From Desulfuromonadaceae bacterium (GTDB lineage: Bacteria > Desulfobacterota > Desulfuromonadia > Desulfuromonadales > JAHYIW01), in NCBI GenBank assembly GCA_019429445.1, contig JAHYIW010000026.1, positions 1 through 39,516 on the forward strand: a DNA stretch of 39,516 nucleotides, written 5' to 3'. The position numbers were made by a program, and so were the translations under genes. Shown piece after piece: positions 30,332 to 38,600 of this stretch. The notes under the pieces were generated by a model. That model did no database searches. It was not told the origin of the DNA and saw only the letters and a list, made by a program, of their open reading frames with translations. Within the stretch, counting starts at the first letter, position 1. Each line of letters opens with the position of its first letter.

Positions 30332-31810
30332 ATGGAAAAATTCATTCTGGCAATTGATCAGGGAACCACCGGCAGCACCGCCCTGCTGCTTGATCACGCG
30401 ATGGTTGTCCGGAGCCGGGCGACCGTTGACTTCCCCCAGCACTTTCCGCAACCGGGCTGGGTCGAACATAATCCGGATGAAATCTGGGCCTCGGTTGCCG
30501 ACGCGACGCGACGCACCCTGGCCAGCGGAGCCATCGACCCGTCCGCGATTGCCGCCATCGGCATTACCAATCAACGCGAAACAACCCTCCTCTGGGAACG
30601 CCGTAACGGCAGAGCCGTGCATAACGCCATCGTCTGGCAGTGTCGGCGCAGCGCATCAATCTGCGCCGAACTCAAGGAACGTGGACTGGAAGCAGAGTTC
30701 CGCGCCAGGACCGGGCTACTCCTCGATCCCTATTTTTCCGGGACCAAGCTGACCTGGCTGTTGCGGCAGCACCCAGGGCTGCGTGCTGCCGCCGAAGGTG
30801 GCGAACTGGCCTTCGGCACCATCGACAGTTTTCTGGTCTGGCGCCTGACCGGCGGACAAAATCATGTCACCGATGTCTCGAACGCCTCGCGCACCCTGCT
30901 GATGGAACTGAGTGAACGGTGTTGGGATGACACGCTGCTCCACCACCTCGACATCCCGCGCCGCCTGCTACCGGAAATCCGTTCTAATTCCGAAATTTAC
31001 GGCATGACACAGGGGCTGGATTGGCTGCCGGACGGGATTCCGGTCGCGGGGATGGCAGGTGATCAGCAAGCCGCGCTCTTTGGCCAGGCCTGCTTCACCC
31101 CGGGTGAGGCCAAATGCACCTACGGCACCGGAGCTTTTTTACTGGAAAATACCGGGCAGGAAATCGTCGTCAGCAGACACGGTCTGTTGACCACCGTCGC
31201 CTGGGAACTGAACAACATCACCACCTACGCCTTGGAGGGCAGCGCCTTTATCGCTGGAGCAGCGGTGCAATGGCTGCGTGACGGCCTCGGTATTATCGAC
31301 TCGTCGGCGGAGGTTGAAACGCTTGCGGCAAGCGTTCCGGACAACGGCGGCGTCGTCTTTGTTCCGGCCCTGACCGGGCTCGGCGCGCCGCACTGGAACA
31401 GCGCCGCGCGCGGCGTCATTCATGGCCTGACCCGGGGCACGACCAGCGCCCATCTGGCGCGAGCCACGCTGGAGGGGATCGCCCTGCAAATCGTCGATCT
31501 GGTCGCGGCCATGGACGAGGATCGGGGGTATCCGCTGCGCCAGCTCAAGGTTGACGGCGGTGCCGCCGCCAACAACCTGCTGATGCAGCTCCAGTCCGAT
31601 CTGCTCAAGCTGCCGGTGGTGCGCCCGGCAATGCTTGAAACCACAGCCCTCGGTGCGGCACTGCTGGCAGGACTGGCGGTAGATTTCTGGCAGGGCCAAG
31701 AGGAGATTATCGCCAAATGGCGCCAGGACCGCGATTTCTTGCCGACAATGACAACAGAGCTCAGAAACAATCTACGGCAACAATGGCGGCGGGTTTTGGA
31801 AAAGGTGTAA
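30332..31810 (+). CDS. glpK: Glycerol kinase
   Basis: This 492-residue FGGY-family kinase phosphorylates glycerol with ATP to sn-glycerol 3-phosphate in the cytoplasm. Hallmarks are [15 protein letters not shown] at the N terminus, [30 protein letters not shown], the FGGY signature region around [20 protein letters not shown], and [20 protein letters not shown] near the C terminus. Length is normal and there is no frameshift. Neither glpF nor glpD is adjacent. It is transcribed alone, convergent with the small unknown gene downstream (3-nt gap). Confidence 0.96.
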   Translation: MEKFILAIDQGTTGSTALLLDHAMVVRSRATVDFPQHFPQPGWVEHNPDEIWASVADATRRTLASGAIDPSAIAAIGITNQRETTLLWERRNGRAVHNAIVWQCRRSASICAELKERGLEAEFRARTGLLLDPYFSGTKLTWLLRQHPGLRAAAEGGELAFGTIDSFLVWRLTGGQNHVTDVSNASRTLLMELSERCWDDTLLHHLDIPRRLLPEIRSNSEIYGMTQGLDWLPDGIPVAGMAGDQQAALFGQACFTPGEAKCTYGTGAFLLENTGQEIVVSRHGLLTTVAWELNNITTYALEGSAFIAGAAVQWLRDGLGIIDSSAEVETLAASVPDNGGVVFVPALTGLGAPHWNSAARGVIHGLTRGTTSAHLARATLEGIALQIVDLVAAMDEDRGYPLRQLKVDGGAAANNLLMQLQSDLLKLPVVRPAMLETTALGAALLAGLAVDFWQGQEEIIAKWRQDRDFLPTMTTELRNNLRQQWRRVLEKV

Positions 31811-31813
31811 ACG

Positions 31814-32176
31814 TTACAGATCGTTAAGCAGACGATAAATCTGTTGTTGAACCGCCCAGACAAGGTCAGAACTGGTACTGACGAAGTCATTGCTCTCATC
31901 AACCTCAGCGTCGTCTGCCACGGCGTCTTCAGCGGCTTCTAGTATCAGGCGGGCCTGATCAAGATAACCATGGGCCTTGAGCAACACCGGGGTCAGTTTC
32001 GCTTCGAGTCGCACCTGCGGAATTTCGCCGACCTGCTCCAGCAAATCATCGATCGTAAGCGCAGCCTTGACCACTGGGCGCAAGACGTCGGCCTGCCCTT
32101 CAAAATTCGCTTGCAGATTAAAAATTTCAGCGGACAGTTGGCGATAGCGTGTAGATATACTCATCGGGTTCCCCAT
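31814..32176 (-). CDS. Small acidic helical protein, unknown
   Basis: I do not recognise this 120-residue protein. It is predicted to be mostly alpha-helical and acidic, with stretches such as RLEAKLTPVLLKAHGYLDQA and an Asp/Glu-rich loop (DAVADDAEVDESNDF). It has no signal peptide, cysteines or membrane helix. Start is ambiguous between ATG 32176 and ATG 32164 (MSISTRYR), neither with a strong ribosome site. It stands alone, ending 3 nt from the glpK stop on the opposite strand. Codon use looks like its neighbours, so it is probably real. Confidence 0.65.
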   Translation of the reverse strand: MGNPMSISTRYRQLSAEIFNLQANFEGQADVLRPVVKAALTIDDLLEQVGEIPQVRLEAKLTPVLLKAHGYLDQARLILEAAEDAVADDAEVDESNDFVSTSSDLVWAVQQQIYRLLNDL

Positions 32177-32303
32177 TTTATCCAGACTGTTTCACCCCCA
32201 CGGTGTGAAGTCGAGACATCTTAGCGGATTGACAGCAGAAATGCAACGCGGACAACACGCGGGCAACATCCTTGAACAAAGGCAGATGCCACCCGAATTG
32301 CGA

Positions 32304-32333
32304 TTGACTTCGTCGTAAAAATCATGCTAGCTT
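32304..32333 (+). promoter_or_regulatory. Candidate sigma-70 promoter of the thiamine operon
   Basis: TTGACT (32304-32309), an 18-nt spacer and TAGCTT (32328-32333) with an extended TGC before it. Transcription would start near 32340, just before the riboswitch. Confidence 0.5.
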
Positions 32334-32345
32334 GCGCACAGTACA

Positions 32346-32434
32346 AGCCCTAGGGGAGTAGCAATACTGAGAGTCTCGCGTGCGGGACGACCCTTTGAAC
32401 CTGATCCGGATTATACCGGCGTAGGAAAGCGGCT
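32346..32434 (+). ncRNA. TPP riboswitch (THI element) aptamer
   Basis: Core THI-box elements occur in order: GGGGAGT, CTGAGA, ACCCTTTGAACCTGATC and CCGGCGTAGGAAAGC. The variable arm GTCTCGCGTGCGGGAC forms a small hairpin. P1 can close AGCC (32346-32349) with GGCT (32431-32434). The aptamer senses thiamine pyrophosphate and should turn off the thi operon downstream. Confidence 0.95.
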
Positions 32435-32493
32435 GACGATACCGGAAGCTTGTTATCCGCCATGTATCGGCCGCCCTGCGCGGCCGTTTTTTG
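32429..32493 (+). terminator. Riboswitch expression platform: terminator with alternative antiterminator
   Basis: The terminator stem pairs CGGCCGC (32468-32474) with GCGGCCG (32480-32486) and is followed by TTTTTT. The alternative antiterminator pairs GCGGC (32429-32433) and CGATAC (32437-32442) with GTATCGGCCGC (32464-32474), consuming the terminator's left arm. GCGGC overlaps the aptamer P1 strand, so TPP binding should block the antiterminator and favour termination. Confidence 0.85.
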
Positions 32494-32504
32494 TTTCAAA
32501 CGAT

Positions 32505-32654
32505 GATGCACTCGCAAAAACTCATGGGATGGCTAAGCAAAAATTTCGTCCTACAAGGCCTGGTGGTTTTTCAGGGGCGAAGGCCTACATCAGGTAGGTC
32601 GAGGTCCTGAAAAATCAGCGTAACGCGGTAGGGCGGACTTTTTGCGACGCCATC
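32505..32654 (+). mobile_element. ~150-bp palindromic dispersed repeat, copy 2
   Basis: Same element as at 9067-9214, with the same GATGCACTCGCAAAAA left end and TTTTTGCGACGCCATC right end. It lies 12 nt after the riboswitch terminator T-run and ends 15 nt before the thiF start codon, so it forms most of the operon leader. Confidence 0.88.
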
Positions 32655-32669
32655 AACAATGGATAGTCG

Positions 32670-33494
32670 ATGAAAATCCGCCTCAACGAACAACTGATCG
32701 CAACCACCGCAACCACCCTCTTCGCGCTGCGTGACGCCCATCAACCGGACGCCGATGTGCTGATTGTCAACGGCTTTCCGGTGCGTGCCGATCAACCCTT
32801 GCGCGAAGGTGACCAGGTGGTGCTGATCAAGCGCGGCGCAGTACCAGGCGCCGCCGAAATGGAAGCGTTGCTGACCGCGCGTCACACCCCCGGCGTCCAT
32901 CAGCGGATCAAATCGGCAACCGTTGGCATCGCCGGAGCGGGGGGGCTCGGTTCAGCTATTGCCATCGCCCTGGCACGCTGCGGCATCGGGCGGCTGATCA
33001 TTGCTGACTTTGACGTCGTCGAGCCATCGAACCTCAATCGTCAGCAGTATTTTATCGACCAGCTGGGGCTGCCAAAAGTCGACGCCCTGCGCGCCAACCT
33101 GCAACGCATCAATCCCTTTGTCAAAGTTGCCGCTTTTTACGGACGACTCGACCATAAAAATCTGCCCCAGGTCTTTGCCATGGCCGATGTGCTGGTCGAA
33201 GCCTTCGATGCCCCTGACCAGAAAGCCATGCTGGTCGAAAACTGGCGCAAAGCGCACCCGGAACGCCCGCTCGTCGCCGCGTCGGGACTGGCCGGTTTCG
33301 GCACGGCAAATACAATTGCCACGCGCCGCGTCGGGGAAAACTTTTATCTGGTTGGTGACCAAACGACCGCCGCCGCCGCCGGTTGCGGTCTGATGGCACC
33401 GCGTGTCGGCGTCGCCGCACACCATCAGGCCAATGCCGTGCTGCGCCTGCTGCTTGGCACAGACCCGGTTGGCGACAACATGGATGAGATATGA
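32670..33494 (+). CDS. thiF: ThiS adenylyltransferase ThiF with N-terminal ThiS-like domain
   Basis: This 274-residue protein has a ubiquitin-fold ThiS-like domain at residues 1-~58 (VLIVNGFPVRADQPLREGD, then VVLIKRG) with no terminal Gly-Gly. An E1-like adenylyltransferase domain follows: GIAGAGGLGSAIAIALA nucleotide loop (~87-103), DFDVVEPSNLNRQQYF and VEAFDAPDQK. It adenylates the C terminus of ThiS, the sulfur donor for the thiazole of thiamine. The zinc-binding CXXC pairs common in E1 enzymes are missing. It starts at ATG 32670 with only a weak GGAT ribosome site. It overlaps thiS by 4 nt. Confidence 0.9.
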   Translation: MKIRLNEQLIATTATTLFALRDAHQPDADVLIVNGFPVRADQPLREGDQVVLIKRGAVPGAAEMEALLTARHTPGVHQRIKSATVGIAGAGGLGSAIAIALARCGIGRLIIADFDVVEPSNLNRQQYFIDQLGLPKVDALRANLQRINPFVKVAAFYGRLDHKNLPQVFAMADVLVEAFDAPDQKAMLVENWRKAHPERPLVAASGLAGFGTANTIATRRVGENFYLVGDQTTAAAAGCGLMAPRVGVAAHHQANAVLRLLLGTDPVGDNMDEI

Positions 33495-33691
33495 AAATAA
33501 CCCTCAACGGCAAAGAAATTCTTGTTAGCAACCCGCTGAGCATTGTCGACCTGCTGGCCGAGCACACCCTCGACAGCACCCGCGTGGCGGTTGAACTGAA
33601 CCGTGAAGTCATCTGCGCCAATGCCTTCGCGACCACCTTGCTCGGCGATGGCGACAGCCTGGAAATCATCCATTTTGTCGGTGGTGGATAA
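33491..33691 (+). CDS. thiS: Sulfur carrier protein ThiS
   Basis: This 66-residue beta-grasp protein begins [10 protein letters not shown] and ends HFVGGG, giving the C-terminal Gly-Gly needed for thiocarboxylate formation. Its carboxy end is adenylated by ThiF and then sulfurated, and it donates sulfur to ThiG. It overlaps the thiF stop (ATGA) and precedes thiG by about 35 nt. Confidence 0.95.
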   Translation: MKITLNGKEILVSNPLSIVDLLAEHTLDSTRVAVELNREVICANAFATTLLGDGDSLEIIHFVGGG

Positions 33692-33726
33692 CCCCGCTGA
33701 AAGGGATTTACTTGAAAGGGCCCAAG

Positions 33727-34497
33727 ATGGATAAATTGGTGATCGCCGGACGCGAATTCAGCTCACGACTGATGGTCGGCACCGGAAAATTTTCTTCGCA
33801 CGCGGCAATGGTTGCGGCGCTGGAAGGGGCGGGAACCGAGATCGTCACCGTCGCGCTGCGCCGGGTCGATATCGACAACCCTGCTGACGACATGCTCACC
33901 CACATCGACCGCAACCGCTATCTGCTGCTGCCGAACACCAGCGGCGCGCGCGATGCCGACGAAGCGGTGCGGCTGGCGCGACTGGCGCGGGCGGCAGGGT
34001 GCGAACCATGGATCAAACTCGAAGTCACGCCCGACCCCTACTACCTGCTCCCCGACCCGATTGAAACCCTCAAGGCCGCCGAAATTCTCGTCAAGGAAGG
34101 CTTTAACGTCCTCCCCTATATCAACGCCGATCCGGTTTTAGCCAAACGTCTGCAGGAAGTCGGCACCGTCACCGTGATGCCCCTCGGTGCGCCGATCGGC
34201 ACCAACAAGGGGGTGCGCACCCGCGAGCAGATCGCCATTATCATTGAACAGGCGATTGTCCCGGTGGTCGTTGATGCCGGGCTCGGTGCCCCTTCCCACG
34301 CCGCCGAAGCGATGGAGATGGGTGCTGCCGCGGTACTCGTCAACACCGCCTTCGCTGTCGCCCGTGATCCCGGCGCCATGGGCGTCGCCTTTAAAAAAGG
34401 GGTCGAAGCCGGACGCGAAGCGTTCCTGGCGGGGATCGGCGAGCAACGTGACCGGGCGGAAGCCTCCAGCCCTTTGACCGGTTTTCTGCATGACTAA
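33727..34497 (+). CDS. thiG: Thiazole synthase
   Basis: This 256-residue TIM-barrel enzyme condenses deoxyxylulose phosphate, dehydroglycine and ThiS thiocarboxylate into the thiamine thiazole. Motifs include [10 protein letters not shown], the Schiff-base lysine in PWIKLEV (K97), [31 protein letters not shown], and the phosphate-binding [22 protein letters not shown] 33727 (MDKLVIAG) is preferred over a TTG at 33712. It has AAAGGG 7 nt upstream, and homology starts there. ThiH, encoded next, supplies dehydroglycine. Confidence 0.95.
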   Translation: MDKLVIAGREFSSRLMVGTGKFSSHAAMVAALEGAGTEIVTVALRRVDIDNPADDMLTHIDRNRYLLLPNTSGARDADEAVRLARLARAAGCEPWIKLEVTPDPYYLLPDPIETLKAAEILVKEGFNVLPYINADPVLAKRLQEVGTVTVMPLGAPIGTNKGVRTREQIAIIIEQAIVPVVVDAGLGAPSHAAEAMEMGAAAVLVNTAFAVARDPGAMGVAFKKGVEAGREAFLAGIGEQRDRAEASSPLTGFLHD

Positions 34498-34501
34498 TTA
34501 A

Positions 34502-34530
34502 TTTCACCACGGAGACCACGAAGGGCACAG
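34502..34530 (+). repeat. Dispersed CACCACGGAGACCACGAAG motif
   Basis: This motif just after the thiG stop resembles the one at the end of kamA (~7764). It lies in the 78-nt thiG-thiH gap. No function is evident. Confidence 0.4.
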
Positions 34531-34575
34531 GGTAAAGATCGGCCAAACCCTGCCCGTCGCGGTAAGATAGAATCT

Positions 34576-35703
34576 ATGAGTTTTCTTGACGTTATCAATC
34601 AGTACGATCCACAACAGCTCCTGGCCGAGATTGAGGCCAAACGTGCGGCCGATGTTGAACACGCGCTCGCGGTCGACAAGCTCTCACTGGAAGATTTCAA
34701 GGCTCTCCTCGCCCCGGCGGCGGAAGCCTATCTTGAACCATTGGCCGCAAAGGCCCATCAGATCACCCGCCAGCGCTTTGGCAAAACGATCTTGCTCTAC
34801 GCCCCGATCTACCTGTCGAATAAATGCACCAACGGTTGTCTCTACTGCGGATTCAACGCCACCAACAAAGTCTCACGTCGCACCCTGACGTTCGACGAGA
34901 TCGAGCGTGAGGCCCGCGTGCTGCATGAGCAGGGCTTTCGTCACATCCTGCTGGTCACCGGCGAGGCCCCCCAGTCGGTGGACAATGACTACATTGCCGC
35001 AGCCGCACAACGTATCAAGAACCTCTTCAGTTCAATCTCCATCGAAGTCTACCCGATGGAGATCGCCGGATACCAGCAGATGGTCGCCACCGGAGTTGAC
35101 GGGCTGACAATCTATCAGGAAACCTACGACCGTGAACTCTACGCCGAACTGCACCCCTTTGGCAAAAAGCGTGATTACGACTTTCGGCTGCTGACCCCTG
35201 AGCGCGGCGGTGCGGCGGGGCTACGGCGGATCGGCATCGGTTTTCTACAAGGTCTCGGCAACTTTCGCACCGAAGCGTTCTTCACCGGCCTGCATGCCGG
35301 TTATCTGGCCAAACATTACTGGCGCAGCCTGATCAGCATCTCTTTCCCACGTATGCGCCCGGCGGAGGGGAGTTATACCCCGCCCAATCCGGTCTCCGAC
35401 AAAAATCTGGTCCAGCTGATCTGTTCCATGCGCCTGCTGATGCACGATTCCGGGCTGGTCATGTCGACCCGTGAGAGCGCCGCTCTGCGCGACAACCTGC
35501 TCCCCCTCGGCATCACCCAGATGAGTGCCGGTTCGTGTACCGCTCCCGGCGGCTACAGCGACAAAGAGGCCAGCACCGAGCAGTTCGCCATCGATGATGA
35601 CCGCACCCCGGCAGAAATTTCCGCCATGTTGCGCCGCCACGGTTACGACCCGATCTGGAAAGACTGGGATGGCGCGTTTCTGGACAAAAGTGCCGGACGT
35701 TGA
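34576..35703 (+). CDS. thiH: Radical SAM tyrosine lyase ThiH
   Basis: This 375-residue radical SAM enzyme cleaves L-tyrosine to dehydroglycine and p-cresol for thiazole formation in anaerobes. The cluster motif is CTNGCLYC (Cys84, Cys88, Cys91), followed by GFNATNKVSR. Other hallmarks are LLVTGEAP, EVYPMEIAGYQQMVATGVDG, TIYQETYDRELY and SAGSCTAPGGYS. The length is typical. It sits between thiG and thiE with a 3-nt gap to thiE. Confidence 0.95.
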   Translation: MSFLDVINQYDPQQLLAEIEAKRAADVEHALAVDKLSLEDFKALLAPAAEAYLEPLAAKAHQITRQRFGKTILLYAPIYLSNKCTNGCLYCGFNATNKVSRRTLTFDEIEREARVLHEQGFRHILLVTGEAPQSVDNDYIAAAAQRIKNLFSSISIEVYPMEIAGYQQMVATGVDGLTIYQETYDRELYAELHPFGKKRDYDFRLLTPERGGAAGLRRIGIGFLQGLGNFRTEAFFTGLHAGYLAKHYWRSLISISFPRMRPAEGSYTPPNPVSDKNLVQLICSMRLLMHDSGLVMSTRESAALRDNLLPLGITQMSAGSCTAPGGYSDKEASTEQFAIDDDRTPAEISAMLRRHGYDPIWKDWDGAFLDKSAGR

Positions 35704-35706
35704 GCC

Positions 35707-36363
35707 ATGTCGCGCCCTGCTGTCGATTTTAATCTCTATGTGATCAGTGATCGCCTTCACTTGCCGGAAGGAAAGGATCTGCTCGGCCAGCTTGAGCAGG
35801 CGCTGCTCGGCGGAGTGCGCTGCGTGCAACTGCGGGAAAAAGATCTGTCGGCGGAAGAGTTGTTGCCCGTCGCCATCGAGCTGCGCCTGATGACCAGCGC
35901 CTTTAATGCCCGGCTGATTATCAACGACAAAGTCGATCTGGCGCGGACCGTTGCAGCGGACGGGGTCCATCTCGGCGGGCAGTCAATGACGGTGACTGAA
36001 GCGCGTCGCCACCTCGGCCCAGGCAAGCTGATCGGCGTTTCGACCCACACGCCGGAAGAAGTCGACCGCGCCGCAAGCCAGGGGGCTGATTTCGTCACCT
36101 TCGGCCCGGTCTACCCGACCCCCTCAAAACTCCCTTACGGTCAACCGCTCGGTCTCGACCCGCTACGCATGGTATGCGCCAGGCATGCGCTGCCGATCTT
36201 TGCCCTTGGTGGAGTCACTTCAGAACGGCTCGACGCGCTGCGTCATGCCGGTTGCCACCACGTTGCCTGCATCGGTGCCATCCTTCATGCCGACAACCCG
36301 GTCGTCAGCTCCCGCCAATTTATTGCGGCGCTGCACAGGGGGCACGATGTCCCCGTTTGCTGA
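35707..36363 (+). CDS. thiE: Thiamine phosphate synthase
   Basis: This 218-residue TIM-barrel enzyme joins thiazole phosphate and HMP pyrophosphate to thiamine phosphate. Visible motifs are YVISDRLHLPEGKD, VQLREKDLSAEELL, RLIINDKVDLARTVAADGVHL, GVSTHTPEEVDRA and FVTFGPVYPTPSK, and GGVTSERLDALRHAG near the end. The start ATG 35707 is 3 nt after thiH. Its 3' end overlaps the DUF3820 gene by 17 nt. No thiC or thiD lies in this window. Confidence 0.93.
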   Translation: MSRPAVDFNLYVISDRLHLPEGKDLLGQLEQALLGGVRCVQLREKDLSAEELLPVAIELRLMTSAFNARLIINDKVDLARTVAADGVHLGGQSMTVTEARRHLGPGKLIGVSTHTPEEVDRAASQGADFVTFGPVYPTPSKLPYGQPLGLDPLRMVCARHALPIFALGGVTSERLDALRHAGCHHVACIGAILHADNPVVSSRQFIAALHRGHDVPVC

Positions 36364-36595
36364 GCTGGAAAAATTGATCGCCATGCGTATGCCCTTCGGT
36401 AAACACGCCGGAATGCGCCTCATCGATCTGCCGGAAACGTACGTGGTCTGGTTCGCGCAACAAGGATTTCCGGCCGGCGAACTCGGCGCTATGCTGCGTA
36501 CCGTCTACGAGATCAAGCTCAACGGTCTGGAATACCTCTTCGATCCGCTGCGCGATCCCCCCGTTGTTGTGCAGGGCGACGCTCATGAAAAGTAA
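36347..36595 (+). CDS. DUF3820 family protein
   Basis: This 82-residue protein (MSPFAELEKLIAMRMPFGKH...) matches DUF3820, with MPFGKHAGMRLIDLPETYVV and LGAMLRTVYEIKLNGL. Family members are sometimes annotated as putative quorum-sensing-regulated factors, but the biochemical role is unknown. ATG 36347 lies within the 3' end of thiE. The longer open frame starting at 36185 would overlap thiE by 179 nt and is rejected. The stop overlaps the shikimate-kinase-like start by 11 nt. Confidence 0.83.
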   Translation: MSPFAELEKLIAMRMPFGKHAGMRLIDLPETYVVWFAQQGFPAGELGAMLRTVYEIKLNGLEYLFDPLRDPPVVVQGDAHEK

Positions 36596-37088
36596 TCTCG
36601 CCCTGATCGGCATGCCCGGCGCGGGAAAAAGCACCGTCGGCATTATTCTCGCCAAAACGCTGGCGAAAGGCTTTGTCGATACCGACATCCTCATCCAGCA
36701 AAATTGCGGTCGCTCGTTGCAGGCGATTCTCGACAGCGCAGGATATGGTGCCCTGCGCCGCGCTGAAGAGGAAGAAATCCTCCGCCTGAATGTTATCGAT
36801 CATGTCATCGCCACCGGCGGGAGCGCGGTCTACAGCGCAACCGCCATGACCCATCTGGCCACTGCGTCAACGATCATCTTTCTCCAGGTCGATTTTGATG
36901 AAATTGTGCGGCGCATTCATAACTTTGATACGCGCGGCATTGCCCGCTCGGCAACACAGAGCTTTCGCGAGCTGTACGCAGAACGACAGATTCTGTATCG
37001 ACGCTATGCGCAGCTGACCATTGACTGCGCCGGACTCAATCAGGAAGCGATCGTTGCAAAGATCGCCACAGCTTACGCGCAGCAGTGA
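36585..37088 (+). CDS. Shikimate kinase-like protein
   Basis: This 167-residue P-loop kinase has Walker A GMPGAGKS (9-16), FVDTDILIQ (the shikimate-side Asp pair), YGALRRAEEEEILRL, ATGGSAVYS in place of the usual GGG motif, and a C-terminal YAERQILYRRYAQL helix. It resembles AroK, but the GGG is GGS and the lid region (NFDTRGIARSA) differs from the RPLL-type lid. It may therefore be a paralog with another small-molecule substrate. ATG 36585 overlaps the DUF3820 stop. As the last gene of the thiamine transcript it is followed by a strong terminator. Confidence 0.8.
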   Translation: MKSNLALIGMPGAGKSTVGIILAKTLAKGFVDTDILIQQNCGRSLQAILDSAGYGALRRAEEEEILRLNVIDHVIATGGSAVYSATAMTHLATASTIIFLQVDFDEIVRRIHNFDTRGIARSATQSFRELYAERQILYRRYAQLTIDCAGLNQEAIVAKIATAYAQQ

Positions 37089-37131
37089 GGATCTTCTCGC
37101 CGTTGACTGTTTTCTTTTAAAAAAGCACACT

Positions 37132-37162
37132 AAAAAAGGCGTCCGCAACGGACGCCTTTTTT
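37132..37162. terminator. Bidirectional rho-independent terminator
   Basis: A perfect 14-bp stem (37132-37145 with 37149-37162) with AAAAAA on one side and TTTTTT on the other. It ends both the thiamine operon (+) and the 37188-37607 gene (-). Confidence 0.92.
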
Positions 37163-37187
37163 ATGCAACATGAGCTGAAAAGAATCA

Positions 37188-37607
37188 TTAACCGCAGCGC
37201 AGCAGTTTCTTCCCATCCTGAAACAGAACCTCAATCTTTTTCGGCCCGGCAATCGCGACCACCTGACCCAGACCAAAAATTTTATGTCTGATCACATCTT
37301 TTCTTCTGAAAACACCGTCCATCGCGTAAGGCTGTGAATCGGCGTTCTCAATTTTAACTTGCAGTGTTTCCCATTCGTCACGTTCATCCGCCACCGGGTC
37401 TTTACGCCGCGAGGTCGTACCCTTGACCGTCGTGCCGGTGCTTTTTTGCCGCGGCACACCACGATATTTATGTTCTCCGCTACACACGTTGCATTTGACG
37501 CGTTCAACTTTTGCTTCAACCAGAGCGACAATGGTGTGATTGGTAATGTCTTTACATTTGGTACAGCGTGCATCGATAATATCACCGGCTGACTTTGTTT
37601 CACTCAT
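37188..37607 (-). CDS. Zinc-ribbon protein of unknown function
   Basis: This 139-residue soluble protein has an N-terminal Cys4 site (CTKC at ~15, CNVC at ~39) that looks like a zinc ribbon. A basic Thr/Ser/Arg-rich linker (KSTGTTVKGTTSRRKDPVAD) follows. The C-terminal small beta domain IRHKIFGLGQVVAIAGPKKI, then EVLFQDGKKLLRC, resembles the CarD/RapA-like Tudor fold or DUF3553-type segments. That mixture suggests nucleic-acid or RNA polymerase binding, which is inferred. ATG 37607 has GGAG 8 nt upstream. It is monocistronic. Confidence 0.75.
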   Translation of the reverse strand: MSETKSAGDIIDARCTKCKDITNHTIVALVEAKVERVKCNVCSGEHKYRGVPRQKSTGTTVKGTTSRRKDPVADERDEWETLQVKIENADSQPYAMDGVFRRKDVIRHKIFGLGQVVAIAGPKKIEVLFQDGKKLLRCG

Positions 37608-37837
37608 CAATTTTTCTCCGCGTGAGGGCTCTGTCTACATTTCGCCGCGAGAGTGGGGGAATCCAGGCAGGGGGACGAGATAAGACGATTTTTGTTTTAT
37701 GAATCAACACTATAACATTTTTTGGAATTTTTAGCAGGGAAATATTTTACATTCAAGCTCCGCGTTACACGCAGCCAAGGTACCTTCATATCTGCGCGAA
37801 TTCCTTTTATTCAAGCAATTTTCTTGTGACAACATTA

Positions 37838-37866
37838 TTGACCAACTGGACCAATCTTGGTAGAGT
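37838..37866 (+). promoter_or_regulatory. Candidate promoter/operator of the Phd-PIN pair
   Basis: TTGACC (37838-37843), a 17-nt spacer and TAGAGT (37861-37866). ACCAA (37841-37845) and TTGGT (37857-37861) form an inverted repeat inside the promoter, fitting autorepression by the antitoxin. The rest of 37608-37837 holds no gene I can support. Confidence 0.5.
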
Positions 37867-37893
37867 TGACCTGTTTTATCCATGGAGGTCGTT

Positions 37894-38121
37894 ATGATTG
37901 TCAACATTTCCGAAGCAAAAGCCAACCTGTCAAAGCTGATCGATATGGCTTATCACGGTGAAGAGGTTATCATCGCCAAAAACAATCTCCCACTGGTCGA
38001 TCTGGTGGTGCATAAACCCAAAGGCAAGCGCACCCTTGGTCTGCTGGCCGGTAAAATAGACATTCCCGAGCATTTCAGCGACGCAGATAACGACATTGAT
38101 GACATGTTTTACGGGGATTGA
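37894..38121 (+). CDS. Phd/YefM-family antitoxin
   Basis: This 75-residue protein begins MIVNISEAKANLSKLIDMAY, the DNA-binding fold of Phd/YefM antitoxins, followed by GEEVIIAKNNLPLVDLVVHK and an acidic C-terminal tail (DADNDIDDMFYGD) that would wrap the toxin. It is expected to repress its own promoter and neutralise the PIN toxin encoded 3 nt downstream. ATG 37894 follows GGAGG by 5 nt. Confidence 0.9.
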   Translation: MIVNISEAKANLSKLIDMAYHGEEVIIAKNNLPLVDLVVHKPKGKRTLGLLAGKIDIPEHFSDADNDIDDMFYGD

Positions 38122-38124
38122 GCG

Positions 38125-38541
38125 ATGAAAATCCTTCTCGATACTCATATCTTTCTGTGGGCAATTTCCGCACCAGAGCGATTGCCCGCAAAATGGCGGG
38201 CCGAACTTGAATCACAAGCGAATCAGGTTTACCTTAGCGCAGTTTCGGTTGCAGAAATCATGATCAAGTCGTCAATCGGCAAACTTGACGTGCAGTTCAA
38301 CCCCCTCGATATTGCCGACAAAAGTGGCTTTGATTTACTCGATTTCACCGCGCAGGATGCCTTGTTGCTCAACGAAATGCCTTTTCATCATCGCGATCCA
38401 TTTGACCGCATGTTGATTGCGCAAGCGACTCAGAAACGCATAGCCATCATGACCGATGATGAAAAATTCAGTCGTTATGGGTGTCGCCTAATCGGGAGTC
38501 CCCGAGTGTCAAACAGAGAACTGCACTCCCCCCGCTGCTGA
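38125..38541 (+). CDS. PIN-domain (VapC-like) toxin
   Basis: This 138-residue PIN-domain protein is a probable RNA-cleaving toxin. The acidic residues of the active site are visible: D6 in LLDTHIFLW, E44 in SVAEIMIKS, D94 in DPFDRMLIAQA and D111 in MTDDEKF. The pattern WAISAPERLP is typical of the VapC group paired with Phd-like antitoxins. It follows the antitoxin by 3 nt, so the pair is one unit. Confidence 0.9.
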   Translation: MKILLDTHIFLWAISAPERLPAKWRAELESQANQVYLSAVSVAEIMIKSSIGKLDVQFNPLDIADKSGFDLLDFTAQDALLLNEMPFHHRDPFDRMLIAQATQKRIAIMTDDEKFSRYGCRLIGSPRVSNRELHSPRC

Positions 38542-38600
38542 TAACCCCGACGATAATCATTATTGACCGCTGTATTACATCGCACTACAATAGCAACAAT

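Noticed and set aside
37620-37837. Small gene between the zinc-ribbon protein and the Phd antitoxin
   Set aside because: The short minus-strand frame there has no ribosome site or family resemblance and the region is AT-rich and non-coding in appearance.
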